From: Metabacillus mangrovi
GTDB taxonomy: Bacteria > Bacillota > Bacilli > Bacillales > Bacillaceae
Direction of reading: 5' to 3'
Assembly (NCBI RefSeq): GCF_009711125.1
Contig: NZ_WMIB01000014.1
Location: 41,473 to 105,472, forward strand
Length of the DNA stretch: 64,000 nt
Shown: piece after piece, positions 8,656 through 16,359 of the stretch
Layout: each line of letters begins with the position of its first letter
Position numbering within the stretch: position 1 is the stretch's first letter
The notes under the pieces: generated by a model
The model's database searches: none
The model's input: the letters and a program-made list of their open reading frames with translations, nothing else
What the model was told of the DNA's origin: nothing
Translations under genes and position numbers: made by a program

Positions 8656-8979
8656 ATGGAAATTTTAGTACGGGAGATTGCAGCCGCATTGCCGGAACCG
8701 GAAAGAGCGCTTTACCGGTTCATAACGGAGGCGGAGGACAATCTCGCACGCCAAAGTGATACAAGAGAGCAGTTTATGAATCTGCTCACCGTACATTCTC
8801 CTCACCATCAGGCAGCAAAGCGTTTTCAGTTAACCCTGGAAGAGACCGTTGCCGCCATGCAGAAAATTGAAGATAAAATAGGGACAAAGCTGGAAGAAAG
8901 ACTTAAAGGGTATAAATGGATGGATTATACCGGCCAACAGGATCAGCCGGAAAAACTATGCTTTCTATGCTTTATATAA
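8656..8979 (+). CDS. Small unknown protein downstream of the Zur-controlled rpsN
   Basis: A 107-aa mainly helical soluble protein (MEILVREIAAALPEPERALYR...). I do not recognise the family. ATG 8638 in the same frame has no ribosome binding site; ATG 8656 has GAGGA eleven bases upstream and starts a natural N-terminus, so I prefer it. It begins 23 bp after the S14 stop with no terminator between, and ends at a strong terminator, so it should be co-transcribed from the Zur-controlled promoter. It lacks metal-binding motifs apart from CFLC at the C-terminus and an HSPHHQ segment. Role in zinc starvation is an inference from position only. Confidence 0.7.
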   Translation: MEILVREIAAALPEPERALYRFITEAEDNLARQSDTREQFMNLLTVHSPHHQAAKRFQLTLEETVAAMQKIEDKIGTKLEERLKGYKWMDYTGQQDQPEKLCFLCFI

Positions 8980-8980
8980 A

Positions 8981-9026
8981 AAAAGACTGGCAGCGGGAAC
9001 ATAAAGTTCCGATTGCCAGTCTTTTT
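8981..9026. terminator. Bidirectional terminator between rpsN operon and the flavoprotein gene
   Basis: Stem AAAAGACTGGCA / TGCCAGTCTTTT with inner GGAAC/GTTCC pairing. A and T runs on both sides serve both convergent transcripts. Confidence 0.9.
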
Positions 9027-9042
9027 ATTTGTGTCCGCTTAG

Positions 9043-10212
9043 CTAGATTGTGTCTGCAATTTTTTCTGCTGCCTGCCTTGCTCCTGCAATGTTCCTGGCT
9101 ATAGGTCCCATTTCAAGCTCTGCCAGTGCTCCCATAACATAAAGACCTGATTTCCACTCTAAGCTTGGCGATACGATCGGATACCCGCATTCCGAGCATA
9201 AAAGGTCCTCCTGTTCAATCAGGGGAGCGAGCAGTTCTGCACCCGGCAGTTTGTTTTCAAATCCTGTTGCCAGTAAAACCGTTCCCGCATTTAACGGCTC
9301 CGGCCATTCTTTAAGAAGGATCGAAAGAGAGGTTTGCTGCTTTTCTATGGAAGTAATGTTTCCAGTCACAGATTCAATTTTTCCATCATGCACAAGCTTT
9401 TTCAGTTTCAATGAAAGTTCTCTTGGCATTGAGCCTCTATGTCTTGCTTCCCTGATCATCTTGCGCCGCTCTGCATAGCTGGATACTTTTCTAAAAGGCC
9501 CTTGATTCTTCTGTCCAATCCAGGCAGGATCACTGTCGAAATCATGGATTCTGTGTGGATGGCGAATAACTTGCTTTACGTTTCCGGGATATAGATCAGA
9601 AAGTTTAATTAATAGATGGGCCGCTGTGATCCCGCCTCCTGCAACCACAATAGGACCCTCTAGCGTTTCCAGAGGCGGAAGGTGCTGGTCAAAAATGTGA
9701 TAGACCGGTTCTGAGCAATCACGGGCCAATTTCTCTGCCCATTCCGGAAGAGCAGGCTGTTCTCCTATTCCGATTGCAAGTATGACATGTTCTGCTGAAT
9801 AAAGGTTCCCTGACTCTCCCGAAACCTTCCAGCAGGAGCCTGAGCGGAGGATGGATTGGGCCCGGTCCTGGACCCATGATTTTCGGATGGCCAATTTGCT
9901 GATAAGGTCCGCAGAATGAGTGTTGAATAAATCTAGGGAAGGCCTCTTGTAACGGCCGTAAAAAGAACGCGGGTCGGGCCGTTTTCTCTCGTGCTTCTGT
10001 AAAGCGAAGGGATCTCTTTCAAGGTGATGAACAGATGGTGAGCGCAAGTAGGGCATGGAAATAAGAGATGTGCACCGGTCCCAGTGCCGCAAAGGCTCAT
10101 CATGCGGATCCAGGATGCAAATGTCCTCCGCTTTTATTTTCGATGATTCCCTTAAAAAGGAGGCAGCAGCGATTCCCTGAATGCCGCCGCCGATGATCAG
10201 CCACTTAAACAT
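9043..10212 (-). CDS. FAD/NAD(P)-binding oxidoreductase, SidA/lysine N-hydroxylase-like
   Basis: Predicted flavoprotein of 389 aa. The N-terminal dinucleotide fold has LIIGGGIQGIAAASFLR; a second one has VVAGGGITAAHLLIKL near residue 190; ATGFENKLPG near 310 is the ATG motif of flavin monooxygenase-like proteins. The DRCTSLISMPYLRSPSVHHL segment resembles the region of ornithine/lysine N-monooxygenases. Substrate unknown. AGGAGG precedes the ATG and a near-perfect Zur box lies at 10231-10251, so it should be induced by zinc starvation. It is divergent from the ycgR-ycgQ operon and may share that operator. A role in making or modifying a metal ligand is possible but unproven. Confidence 0.8.
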   Translation of the reverse strand: MFKWLIIGGGIQGIAAASFLRESSKIKAEDICILDPHDEPLRHWDRCTSLISMPYLRSPSVHHLERDPFALQKHERKRPDPRSFYGRYKRPSLDLFNTHSADLISKLAIRKSWVQDRAQSILRSGSCWKVSGESGNLYSAEHVILAIGIGEQPALPEWAEKLARDCSEPVYHIFDQHLPPLETLEGPIVVAGGGITAAHLLIKLSDLYPGNVKQVIRHPHRIHDFDSDPAWIGQKNQGPFRKVSSYAERRKMIREARHRGSMPRELSLKLKKLVHDGKIESVTGNITSIEKQQTSLSILLKEWPEPLNAGTVLLATGFENKLPGAELLAPLIEQEDLLCSECGYPIVSPSLEWKSGLYVMGALAELEMGPIARNIAGARQAAEKIADTI

Positions 10213-10230
10213 GAAACAGCCTCCTGTAAT

Positions 10231-10251
10231 AAAACGTAATTATTACGATTT
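10231..10251. promoter_or_regulatory. Zur box in the divergent flavoprotein/ycgR promoter region
   Basis: AAAACGTAATTATTACGATTT, one mismatch to the consensus. It lies 19 bp from the flavoprotein start and about 117 bp from the permease start; control of the first is likely, of the second possible. Confidence 0.88.
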
Positions 10252-10367
10252 ATAATAAAGGATTGTATTCCGTTTTTCAACCATCCCTGTTAAACTGTAG
10301 ATGCTTGTACATATTACAGGAGGCAGCAGCATAGAATAAACAAACTCTATTTCAGGAGATTAATAGA

Positions 10368-11366
10368 ATGAAAATACGAAATCAAAAGCTGTTAAGAGAT
10401 TCGGCTTCCTATCTTCTTATCGCTCTGTTCCTCTATTTGTTTTTATTTGCCGATCTTCACAAAGACACCTGGGATATTCCAGCTTCCTTGCTTAATGTAA
10501 ATACGATCTTTTTAAGCATCATTCTTGAGGCCATCCCATTTATTATTTTAGGAGTATTTGTATCAGCACTAATCCAGGTATTTGTTTCAGAAGAGACGGT
10601 CAGAAAAATGATTCCAAAGAATCCTCTTCTTGCTTTGCTGCCGGCTTCTCTAATGGGCATCATCTTTCCGGTATGCGAATGTGCCATCGTACCGGTTGTG
10701 AGAAGACTGATCAAAAAGGGCATGCCTTTGCATACCGGCATCGTTTTCCTTGCTGCCGGACCGGTATTGAACCCTGTGGTGTTTGCCTCTACTTACTATG
10801 CATTCCAATCAAATCCGCAAATTGCGTACGGAAGAATGGCGATGGCCTTCGTTTGCGCTCTGTTGATCGGCCTAACGATCTATCTTCTTTTTAAAAACAC
10901 CGATCAGCTTAAGCATTCGGCAGGGGATGTCAGCGGGAGCGGACATGTTCACGAGGGTGTAAGCAGATGGAAATCTACTTTCTATCATGCCGGCGATGAG
11001 TTTTTTGATATGGGCAAGTATCTTATTTTCGGCGCAGCCATTGCCAGTCTATTTCAAACATTTTTGGACCGCTCCTTCTTGCAGGCTATTGGCTCCAGTG
11101 ATTTTCAGTCGCCTGCGATTATGATGGCGTTCGCTTACGTTTTGTCCTTATGCTCAGAAGCGGATGCGTTTGTAGCAGCTTCTTTTGGCGGCATGTTTTC
11201 TGCCGGAGCCATCCTGTCTTTTCTGGTATACGGGCCTATGATTGATTTAAAGAATACGATTATGCTGCTTGCCTATTTCAGAGCGAAATTTGTGTTCGTT
11301 CTAATCCTGGTGATAACGGCAGTTGTTTATGGGGTCACCCTTCTCTACCAGGCTCTTATTTTGTAA
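10368..11366 (+). CDS. ycgR: YcgR-like permease (DUF318/ArsP_1 family)
   Basis: Integral membrane protein of 332 aa with about eight hydrophobic segments (PF03773). The family motif PVCECAIVPVVRR lies near residue 102 and a second conserved CSEADAF segment near 262; these paired Cys-containing motifs in membrane helices are typical. CAGGAG precedes the ATG. It forms an operon with the TIGR03943 gene downstream, the same pairing as B. subtilis ycgR-ycgQ. The Zur box in the divergent region points to zinc, but the transported substrate is not established for the family. Confidence 0.85.
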   Translation: MKIRNQKLLRDSASYLLIALFLYLFLFADLHKDTWDIPASLLNVNTIFLSIILEAIPFIILGVFVSALIQVFVSEETVRKMIPKNPLLALLPASLMGIIFPVCECAIVPVVRRLIKKGMPLHTGIVFLAAGPVLNPVVFASTYYAFQSNPQIAYGRMAMAFVCALLIGLTIYLLFKNTDQLKHSAGDVSGSGHVHEGVSRWKSTFYHAGDEFFDMGKYLIFGAAIASLFQTFLDRSFLQAIGSSDFQSPAIMMAFAYVLSLCSEADAFVAASFGGMFSAGAILSFLVYGPMIDLKNTIMLLAYFRAKFVFVLILVITAVVYGVTLLYQALIL

Positions 11367-11380
11367 AGGAGGTGCTTAAG

Positions 11381-12346
11381 ATGGAAGAGAAAGAGCTCAA
11401 GTCTCACTTGTTTATTAGAGGGATCATTTTAACTGGATTTGCCATGCTCCTGTTCAAACTCATTACAACTGGGAACATCCAGAATTTTATTGCACCAAGG
11501 ATGCTCCCTTTCATGTATTTTGCGATGGCCGTTTTTCTGATCCTTGGGATCATGCAAATGTGGCGGAGCGGATCAGATAAACAGGAAAAACATGATTGCG
11601 GCTGCGGGGCAGGGCATGAGATCAGTAAAAATCCTTTTCGCTCGGGTGCGGTATATTTGATTTTTATTTTTCCGGTCTTAACCGGATTCATGTTTCCTGA
11701 AGTGATTCTGGACAGTTCGGCAGCAGAGAAAAGAGGATTTAAATCAGGTGTGGCTGCTTCCCAAGGTGATAGTGGTTCAGCCGGAGATACAAGTCTTGCT
11801 GAGGCCTATCTGGAAGATCCGGAAGGGTACATGGAAGAGCTGGATGAGCGCACAAAAGCACCCGGAGAGGAATCCAAAAAAGCACGGGAGGAAATGCTTG
11901 AAGAAAACCCGGATGGCATTATCCTTGAAGATGAAGAGATAGAAAAAGCGTACAGCAAAAAAGAAGCTGAACTCAAGAAAATGGACGTGATCCCCTTCAC
12001 AGATGAGGATTTTATCCAGATCACGAATCTGATGGACGAAAAACCGGAGCAGTATAAAGGGAAAAAGGTCAAAATCAAAGGTTTCGTGTACCGTGAACCG
12101 GGATTTGCAGAGAGCCAGCTTGCGATTGCGAGATTCGGAATCTCCTGTTGTGTAGCGGATGCTGCCGTATATGGAATGATAGGGGAATATGGAGAGGCTG
12201 CCAAATTTAAAAAAGATGATTGGGTCGAAGCAGAGGGTACGTTGACGCATCAATCTTTTAATGGGAAAGAGCTCCCGGTCATTCTGGTCACGAAGCTAAA
12301 GAAAATAGACCAGCCGGAAACACCGTATGTGTATGAAAATTATTAA
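11381..12346 (+). CDS. ycgQ: TIGR03943/DUF1980 family protein YcgQ
   Basis: Partner of the upstream permease; 321 aa. I use ATG 11381, placed well after AAAGGAGGTG, rather than the GTG nine bases earlier. Two membrane helices (about 14-30 and 41-60) and a third after the HDCGCGAGHE metal-like motif (71-80) anchor it. The long soluble part ends in a conserved domain with FGISCCVADAA and YENY at the terminus. The family always accompanies YcgR-type permeases and is often found with COG0523 GTPases. Likely a subunit of a zinc-responsive membrane complex. Confidence 0.85.
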   Translation: MEEKELKSHLFIRGIILTGFAMLLFKLITTGNIQNFIAPRMLPFMYFAMAVFLILGIMQMWRSGSDKQEKHDCGCGAGHEISKNPFRSGAVYLIFIFPVLTGFMFPEVILDSSAAEKRGFKSGVAASQGDSGSAGDTSLAEAYLEDPEGYMEELDERTKAPGEESKKAREEMLEENPDGIILEDEEIEKAYSKKEAELKKMDVIPFTDEDFIQITNLMDEKPEQYKGKKVKIKGFVYREPGFAESQLAIARFGISCCVADAAVYGMIGEYGEAAKFKKDDWVEAEGTLTHQSFNGKELPVILVTKLKKIDQPETPYVYENY

Positions 12347-12373
12347 ACGTCCTGCAGCCGCTCCGGCTGGAGG

Positions 12374-12435
12374 AAAAAAAACGGATCCTTGAGTCTTCAG
12401 CGCCACCCCGCTGGACATCGGATCCGTTTTTTTTT
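12374..12435. terminator. Large bidirectional terminator after ycgQ
   Basis: Outer stem AAAACGGATCC / GGATCCGTTTT with flanking A8 and T9 runs. The interior holds a smaller CAGCG/CGCTG hairpin. Confidence 0.85.
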
Positions 12436-12441
12436 GCGGGA

Positions 12442-12684
12442 TTACAAGTCCTCATGCTGACGGGACTTCCCCATCTCCGCGCTCACTTTTTTGATTGCTT
12501 TCATATTCGCTATCCATAAGAGGGACACTCCGGCATAATAAATCGCCATGATTGAGAGGTTGTCCGTAACGTTTTCCCATAAATTTCTGGAAAGTCCGAA
12601 ATGTCCCCATCCCACTGCAGAGATGAAAAAAGTAAGAGGCAAAGCGATGTGAACAAGCAGATACAGAGCTTTGTCAAACGGCAT
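12442..12684 (-). CDS. Small two-helix membrane protein, unknown
   Basis: An 80-aa protein. The start at ATG 12684 is chosen because AGAGGAGGAG lies just upstream; the frame continues 22 codons further without a better site. Hydrophobic segments are near residues 8-27 and 42-60, followed by a basic then acidic tail (KAIKKVSAEMGKSRQHEDL). I do not recognise the family. It is transcribed alone and converges on ycgQ through the shared terminator. Confidence 0.65.
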   Translation of the reverse strand: MPFDKALYLLVHIALPLTFFISAVGWGHFGLSRNLWENVTDNLSIMAIYYAGVSLLWIANMKAIKKVSAEMGKSRQHEDL

Positions 12685-12879
12685 CCGGTCTCCTCCTCTC
12701 CCTGTTCGGTTCTTGTATTTCATGATATAGGAAGACAGGTTTTGAGCCAAGTGCAGCAGTGGGAAAAAAGCTTGTTTGCTACTGCTTATAAAATGGCCGA
12801 ATTATGTTAAAATAGAGGACGGAGGCAGGGTTAGACACTAGCTCTGCCATAATTATGGATAGCAAGGGAGCAGGATACA

Positions 12880-13818
12880 ATGGAAAAAGTATTGATCTTC
12901 GGTCATAAAAATCCGGATACGGATACGATTTGCTCCGCAATCGCATACGCGGAGCTTAAGAAAAAACTCGGCATGGATGCTGAGCCTGTCCGTCTTGGTG
13001 CGATCAACGGAGAAACGGAATATGCGCTGAAAACGTTTAATACGCAGGCTCCCCGTCTGGTGGAAAGAGTGGCTCCTGAGGTGAATCAGGTCATCCTGGT
13101 TGACCATAATGAGCGCCAGCAGAGTGCGGATGATATTACAGAAGTAAGTGTGATTGAAGTAATTGATCACCACCGAATCGCAAATTTCGAAACGAGTGAC
13201 CCTTTGTATTACCGCGCAGAGCCGGTTGGATGCACGACGACCATTTTAAATAAGATGTATAAAGAACACGGCGTTGAGATTGAAAAGAATGTTGCCGGTC
13301 TGATGCTGTCTGCGATCATCTCAGACTCTTTGCTTTTCAAATCCCCAACTTGCACAGAGCAGGATGTTGCAGCAGCAAAAGAACTTGCTGAGATTGCAGA
13401 GATCGATCTTGAGAGCTATGGCCTGGAAATGCTGAAAGCGGGAGCGGATCTGAGCAGCAAGACGGTTGAAGAGCTGATTTCCCTCGATGCAAAGGAATTC
13501 CAGATGGGAGAATACCGTGTGGAAATCGCCCAGGTAAACGCGGTGGACCCTAACGACATTCTTGCCCGCCAAAGAGAAATTGAAGCGGCGATCGAGCAGA
13601 CCGTAGCGGAAAAAGGGTTGGATCTATTTGTATTTGTTGTTACCGATATTCTTGAAAGTGACTCCATTGCTTTGGCTGCAGGCAAGCAAGTGCAGGCTGT
13701 TGAGCAAGCATACAGCGTGAAACTGGAGGACCGGAGAGCAATCCTCAAAGGTGTCGTTTCCCGTAAAAAACAAATCGTTCCGATTTTAACAGAAACGTTA
13801 AGTTCTACAAGCAGCTGA
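12880..13818 (+). CDS. ppaC: Manganese-dependent inorganic pyrophosphatase PpaC
   Basis: Hydrolyses pyrophosphate to two phosphates, pulling biosynthetic reactions forward. Family II (DHH) enzyme, 312 aa. Metal-binding motifs [13 protein letters not shown] (residues 7-19) and DHHRI near 96-100 are intact, as are the DHN segment near 74 and the C-terminal DHHA2 domain ending SRKKQ (about 297-301). The AGGGAGCAGG site precedes ATG. Monocistronic, with a strong terminator. Confidence 0.97.
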   Translation: MEKVLIFGHKNPDTDTICSAIAYAELKKKLGMDAEPVRLGAINGETEYALKTFNTQAPRLVERVAPEVNQVILVDHNERQQSADDITEVSVIEVIDHHRIANFETSDPLYYRAEPVGCTTTILNKMYKEHGVEIEKNVAGLMLSAIISDSLLFKSPTCTEQDVAAAKELAEIAEIDLESYGLEMLKAGADLSSKTVEELISLDAKEFQMGEYRVEIAQVNAVDPNDILARQREIEAAIEQTVAEKGLDLFVFVVTDILESDSIALAAGKQVQAVEQAYSVKLEDRRAILKGVVSRKKQIVPILTETLSSTSS

Positions 13819-13820
13819 AC

Positions 13821-13856
13821 AAAAGCCCCTCTTCATCGATGAAGAGGGGCTTTTTT
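13821..13856 (+). terminator. ppaC terminator
   Basis: Stem AAAAGCCCCTCTTCATC / GATGAAGAGGGGCTTTT, almost loopless, followed by T residues. Confidence 0.95.
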
Positions 13857-13981
13857 ATACAAAGTCATAAATAAAGAACCGGAATCCGGTTCTGGGATAA
13901 AGGAATCTTGTCATTCAGCACCTAAACAGTGTAAGCCCTTCCTCTCATACACCCTTGCAGCCCCGAAGCTGCGCCAGTTGA

Positions 13982-14150
13982 TTAAGTGCGGCGTTGAAAG
14001 AGCACCACATGCTTTTTCCTCCGCTTTATAAGCTGCATTACAAGTAGCACGGCAGCGATTCGAAATATAAGGTTAACAGAAATGCCGGCAATTTTTAGTA
14101 CTCAGCCTAGCAGCCATACAATCGCAGATTCCGTCGTCTTGCCAGAGCAT
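13982..14150 (-). pseudogene. Possible remnant of a small membrane protein gene
   Basis: On the minus strand AAAGGAG precedes ATG 14150, but that frame stops after 26 codons. One base over, the sequence reads SGKTTESAIVWLLG, then a TGA, then VLKIAGISVNLIF and IAAVLLVMQLIKRRKK to a stop at 13982. A ribosome binding site, a membrane-helix-like sequence and a basic end suggest a small membrane protein gene broken by one frameshift and one Trp-to-stop change. A homology search is needed to exclude chance. The rest of 13857-14229 shows only a small AGAACCGGAATCCGGTTCT palindrome. Confidence 0.35.
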
Positions 14151-14229
14151 CAGTGTTACTCCTTTATCACTTTGTTGTACTGGTTAGATTCCCCGGAAAG
14201 AACGGACTGAAACATATAGAGCACACTGT

Positions 14230-14264
14230 AAAAAAAACTCTGCTCAATCTGCAGAGTTTTTTTT
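14230..14264 (-). terminator. Terminator overlapping the end of the ytzI-like gene
   Basis: Stem AAACTCTGC / GCAGAGTTT with A and T runs on both sides. The stop codon lies in the loop, so the last codons of the gene form one arm. Confidence 0.85.
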
Positions 14265-14393
14265 GCCGTCTTCTTTTTTATCTTCCGGATCAATGGTGTG
14301 TTCATACTTATACGCTTTATTTGTGGTGATTACGCTTAACGCAAGGACGATAAATACAATTATGATGCAGATTCCTAAAATCCATATATACAT
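14244..14393 (-). CDS. ytzI: YtzI-like single-pass small membrane protein
   Basis: A 49-aa protein starting at ATG 14393 (MYIWILGICIII...) after AAAGGGGATGGG; upstream codons in the frame have no start signal. One N-terminal membrane helix (about 3-24) is followed by a charged tail (AYKYEHTIDPEDKKEDGKK). Its location next to dps matches the B. subtilis ytzI position and its composition fits; the family name is given on that basis. Function unknown. Confidence 0.65.
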   Translation of the reverse strand: MYIWILGICIIIVFIVLALSVITTNKAYKYEHTIDPEDKKEDGKKNSAD

Positions 14394-14453
14394 GGTCCCA
14401 TCCCCTTTACCCCTTTCATTTATTGTAGCACGGCCGATTGGATAGAAAAGCTG

Positions 14454-14479
14454 GTTTTGCGTCAAAATAATAAGGGAAT
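14454..14479 (+). promoter_or_regulatory. SigB-type promoter of dps
   Basis: GTTTTG (14454-14459), a 14-base spacer and GGGAAT (14474-14479) fit the general-stress sigma-B consensus (GTTTAA, GGGTAT or GGGAAT). B. subtilis dps is known to be SigB-controlled, which supports the call. Confidence 0.65.
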
Positions 14480-14514
14480 CAGAAGTTTAGCAATGAATGA
14501 GGGAGGAAAAAAGA

Positions 14515-14955
14515 GTGTCAGAAAAATTACTTCACACCGTCAATAAACAGGTAGCGAATTGGACGGTGCTTTATGTAAAGCTGCATAACTATCATTGGTA
14601 TGTAAAGGGGAAGGATTTCTTCACGCTTCATGGGAAGTTTGAAGAATTTTATAATGAGGCAAACACGAATATTGATGAACTGGCTGAACGCCTTCTGGCC
14701 CTGAAAGGCAGACCGGCAGCAACTATGAAAGAATGCCTGGAGCTGTCAACCATTCAGGAAGCAGAAGGAAATGAAAACGCCGAACAGATGGTACAGCAGC
14801 TGCTCGCAGATTTTACTGCTGTAGCGGAAGAGCTGAAAGAGGGAATGGACCTTGCTGCTGAAGTAGGGGACGAAACGACTGGTGACATGCTGCTCGCCAT
14901 TCACCAGGCCCTTGAAAAACATAACTGGATGCTGAATGCGTATCTTGGCAAATAA
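14515..14955 (+). CDS. dps: Dps-family DNA-binding/ferritin-like stress protein
   Basis: Forms 12-mers that oxidise and store iron and protect DNA during stress. 146 aa with start GTG 14515, eight bases after GGGAGG; the ATG 18 bases earlier overlaps that site. The ferroxidase signature is present: [25 protein letters not shown] and [11 protein letters not shown] carry the His, His, Asp and Glu ligands. It lies between ytzI-like and a MarR gene, with a terminator after it. Confidence 0.93.
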   Translation: MSEKLLHTVNKQVANWTVLYVKLHNYHWYVKGKDFFTLHGKFEEFYNEANTNIDELAERLLALKGRPAATMKECLELSTIQEAEGNENAEQMVQQLLADFTAVAEELKEGMDLAAEVGDETTGDMLLAIHQALEKHNWMLNAYLGK

Positions 14956-14957
14956 CG

Positions 14958-14986
14958 AAAACGGAACCCGGGGGTTCCGTTTTTTA
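14958..14986. terminator. Bidirectional terminator between dps and marR
   Basis: Stem AAAACGGAACCC / GGGTTCCGTTTT with runs on both sides. The stop of the convergent marR gene is at its right edge. Confidence 0.88.
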
Positions 14987-15442
14987 GTTGGTTTGATCTC
15001 TTTCCAGTATTCCGGCCTCAATTTTATTAAGAATTCGAAAATATTCTTCTACTTCATCCTCTTCCAGGACAGAAAGCATATTTGTCCAAAATTGATTCCG
15101 CTGCTCAATCATCCTTTCGACGAAGCGCTCTCCTGCCTCTGTTAAAACAATCCAGACAATCCTGCGGTCTGCAATGTCCCGCTCCCTCGCCAGGAGAGCA
15201 TCCTCTTCAAGCTGATTGAGCAAGGTCGTGGTTGCTCCCGATGTTAAGAAGAGTTTCTGTGAAATGTCTGCTACTTTGCATTTTGATTTTCTAAAGATGA
15301 ATTTTAAGATGTGGTATTTGGTTGGGGTTAAATTATAGGGCACTTCTTTAATTTTCGTTTGAATCAAACGCTGCTTATGAGTGAAAAATGTATCTTTTAT
15401 CTCATCCAGCCGTTCCAGCTGAAGATCTTTGCTCTTTTTCAT
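14984..15442 (-). CDS. MarR-family regulator, divergent from the efflux operon
   Basis: Winged-helix repressor, 152 aa. The recognition region reads KVADISQKLFLTSGATTTLLNQLEED and the wing DIADRRIVWIVLTEAG contains the conserved DRR/T pattern. AAAAGGAGAG precedes the ATG. It faces the emrAB-like operon across a 240-bp region rich in palindromes, the usual arrangement for a MarR protein that controls an adjacent multidrug pump and itself. The inducer is unknown. Confidence 0.88.
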   Translation of the reverse strand: MKKSKDLQLERLDEIKDTFFTHKQRLIQTKIKEVPYNLTPTKYHILKFIFRKSKCKVADISQKLFLTSGATTTLLNQLEEDALLARERDIADRRIVWIVLTEAGERFVERMIEQRNQFWTNMLSVLEEDEVEEYFRILNKIEAGILERDQTN

Positions 15443-15623
15443 CCTCGCTCTCCTTTTATGCTTCCCTTTTTCTCCTATAAATTTAGTTCAATTCTAATGC
15501 ATTGTAAAGCGGTTCTGCTCATTGTTTTCATGCAATATGGGATCAATCATCTATTATTCCGAATGAAATTGATTGAAAAACAAAAGAAAGGTGTGATAGA
15601 GTATCATTCTGTGAATAGCTTTA

Positions 15624-15648
15624 TAAAAAAGTAACTTTTTTAAAAAGT
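15624..15648. promoter_or_regulatory. Candidate MarR operator before the efflux operon
   Basis: Two overlapping perfect palindromes: TAAAAAAGTAACTTTTTTA (15624-15642) and ACTTTTTTAAAAAGT (15634-15648). They lie just upstream of the first pump gene. A further inverted repeat TCAATCA/TGATTGA is at 15543-15576. Function inferred from symmetry and position. Confidence 0.55.
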
Positions 15649-15682
15649 AATTAACCAATAGAAATATAGGGAGGAAATGGGT

Positions 15683-16321
15683 ATGTCGAGAGGAAAGCTT
15701 GTTTTACTGAATATGGCAGGAATCATTGTTATTCTTGCGTTAGTAGCAGGAGGAGCTTATTACTATTACCAGCAGACGAATTTTGTTACGACCGATAATG
15801 CAAAGGTGGCTGGTGATTTACAGACGATCAAAGCGCCTGTGGCCGGAAAGTTATCGGATTTCACCCTCAATGAAGGGGACGAGGTGAAAGAAGGAGCAGA
15901 AATTGCCAAAATCCAAGGCGGCCAAAACAGCCAAACCATTACTGCTCCGGCTGAAGGAACCATTATTAAAAAGCAGATGGATAATGACCAGGCCGTTCAG
16001 CCCGGCCAGACCATTGCGAGTGAAATCAATTTAAAAGATTTGTACATAACCGCAAACCTGAAGGAAGATAAGATTCAGGATATTGAAGAGGGCGATGACG
16101 TGGATGTAACAGTGGATGGTGACAGCGGCACTGTAATTGAAGGCAAGGTCGAAAAAATTGGTTTGGCAGCAAACTCCATTTTCTCTCTTATGCCTAAATC
16201 AAATGATGACGGAAATTATACGAAAGTCACTCAGACCATTCCTGTAAAAATCTCGATTGAAAATTATTCAGAACAGGTGCTTCCCGGTATGAACGCTGAA
16301 GTGAAAATTTCCAAAAACTAG
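15683..16321 (+). CDS. EmrA/HlyD-type membrane fusion protein
   Basis: Periplasmic-adaptor-type subunit of a multidrug pump, 212 aa, short compared with Gram-negative EmrA and without a long coiled coil. The start is ATG 15683, eight bases after GGAGG; the ATG six bases earlier is too close to it. One N-terminal membrane helix, then a biotinyl-lipoyl-like domain (VTTDNAKVAGDLQTIKAP ... GQTIAS) and a beta-barrel (LYITANLKEDKIQDIEEGD). It precedes the 14-helix transporter by 38 bp. Confidence 0.88.
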   Translation: MSRGKLVLLNMAGIIVILALVAGGAYYYYQQTNFVTTDNAKVAGDLQTIKAPVAGKLSDFTLNEGDEVKEGAEIAKIQGGQNSQTITAPAEGTIIKKQMDNDQAVQPGQTIASEINLKDLYITANLKEDKIQDIEEGDDVDVTVDGDSGTVIEGKVEKIGLAANSIFSLMPKSNDDGNYTKVTQTIPVKISIENYSEQVLPGMNAEVKISKN

Positions 16322-16359
16322 TGAGTTTCCTAAAAAAAGAGGAAAGGAGGGAATGAACA

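Noticed and set aside
9043..12346. Siderophore biosynthesis cluster
   Set aside because: There is a SidA-like flavoprotein, but no synthetase, acyltransferase or exporter; only a metal-related context.
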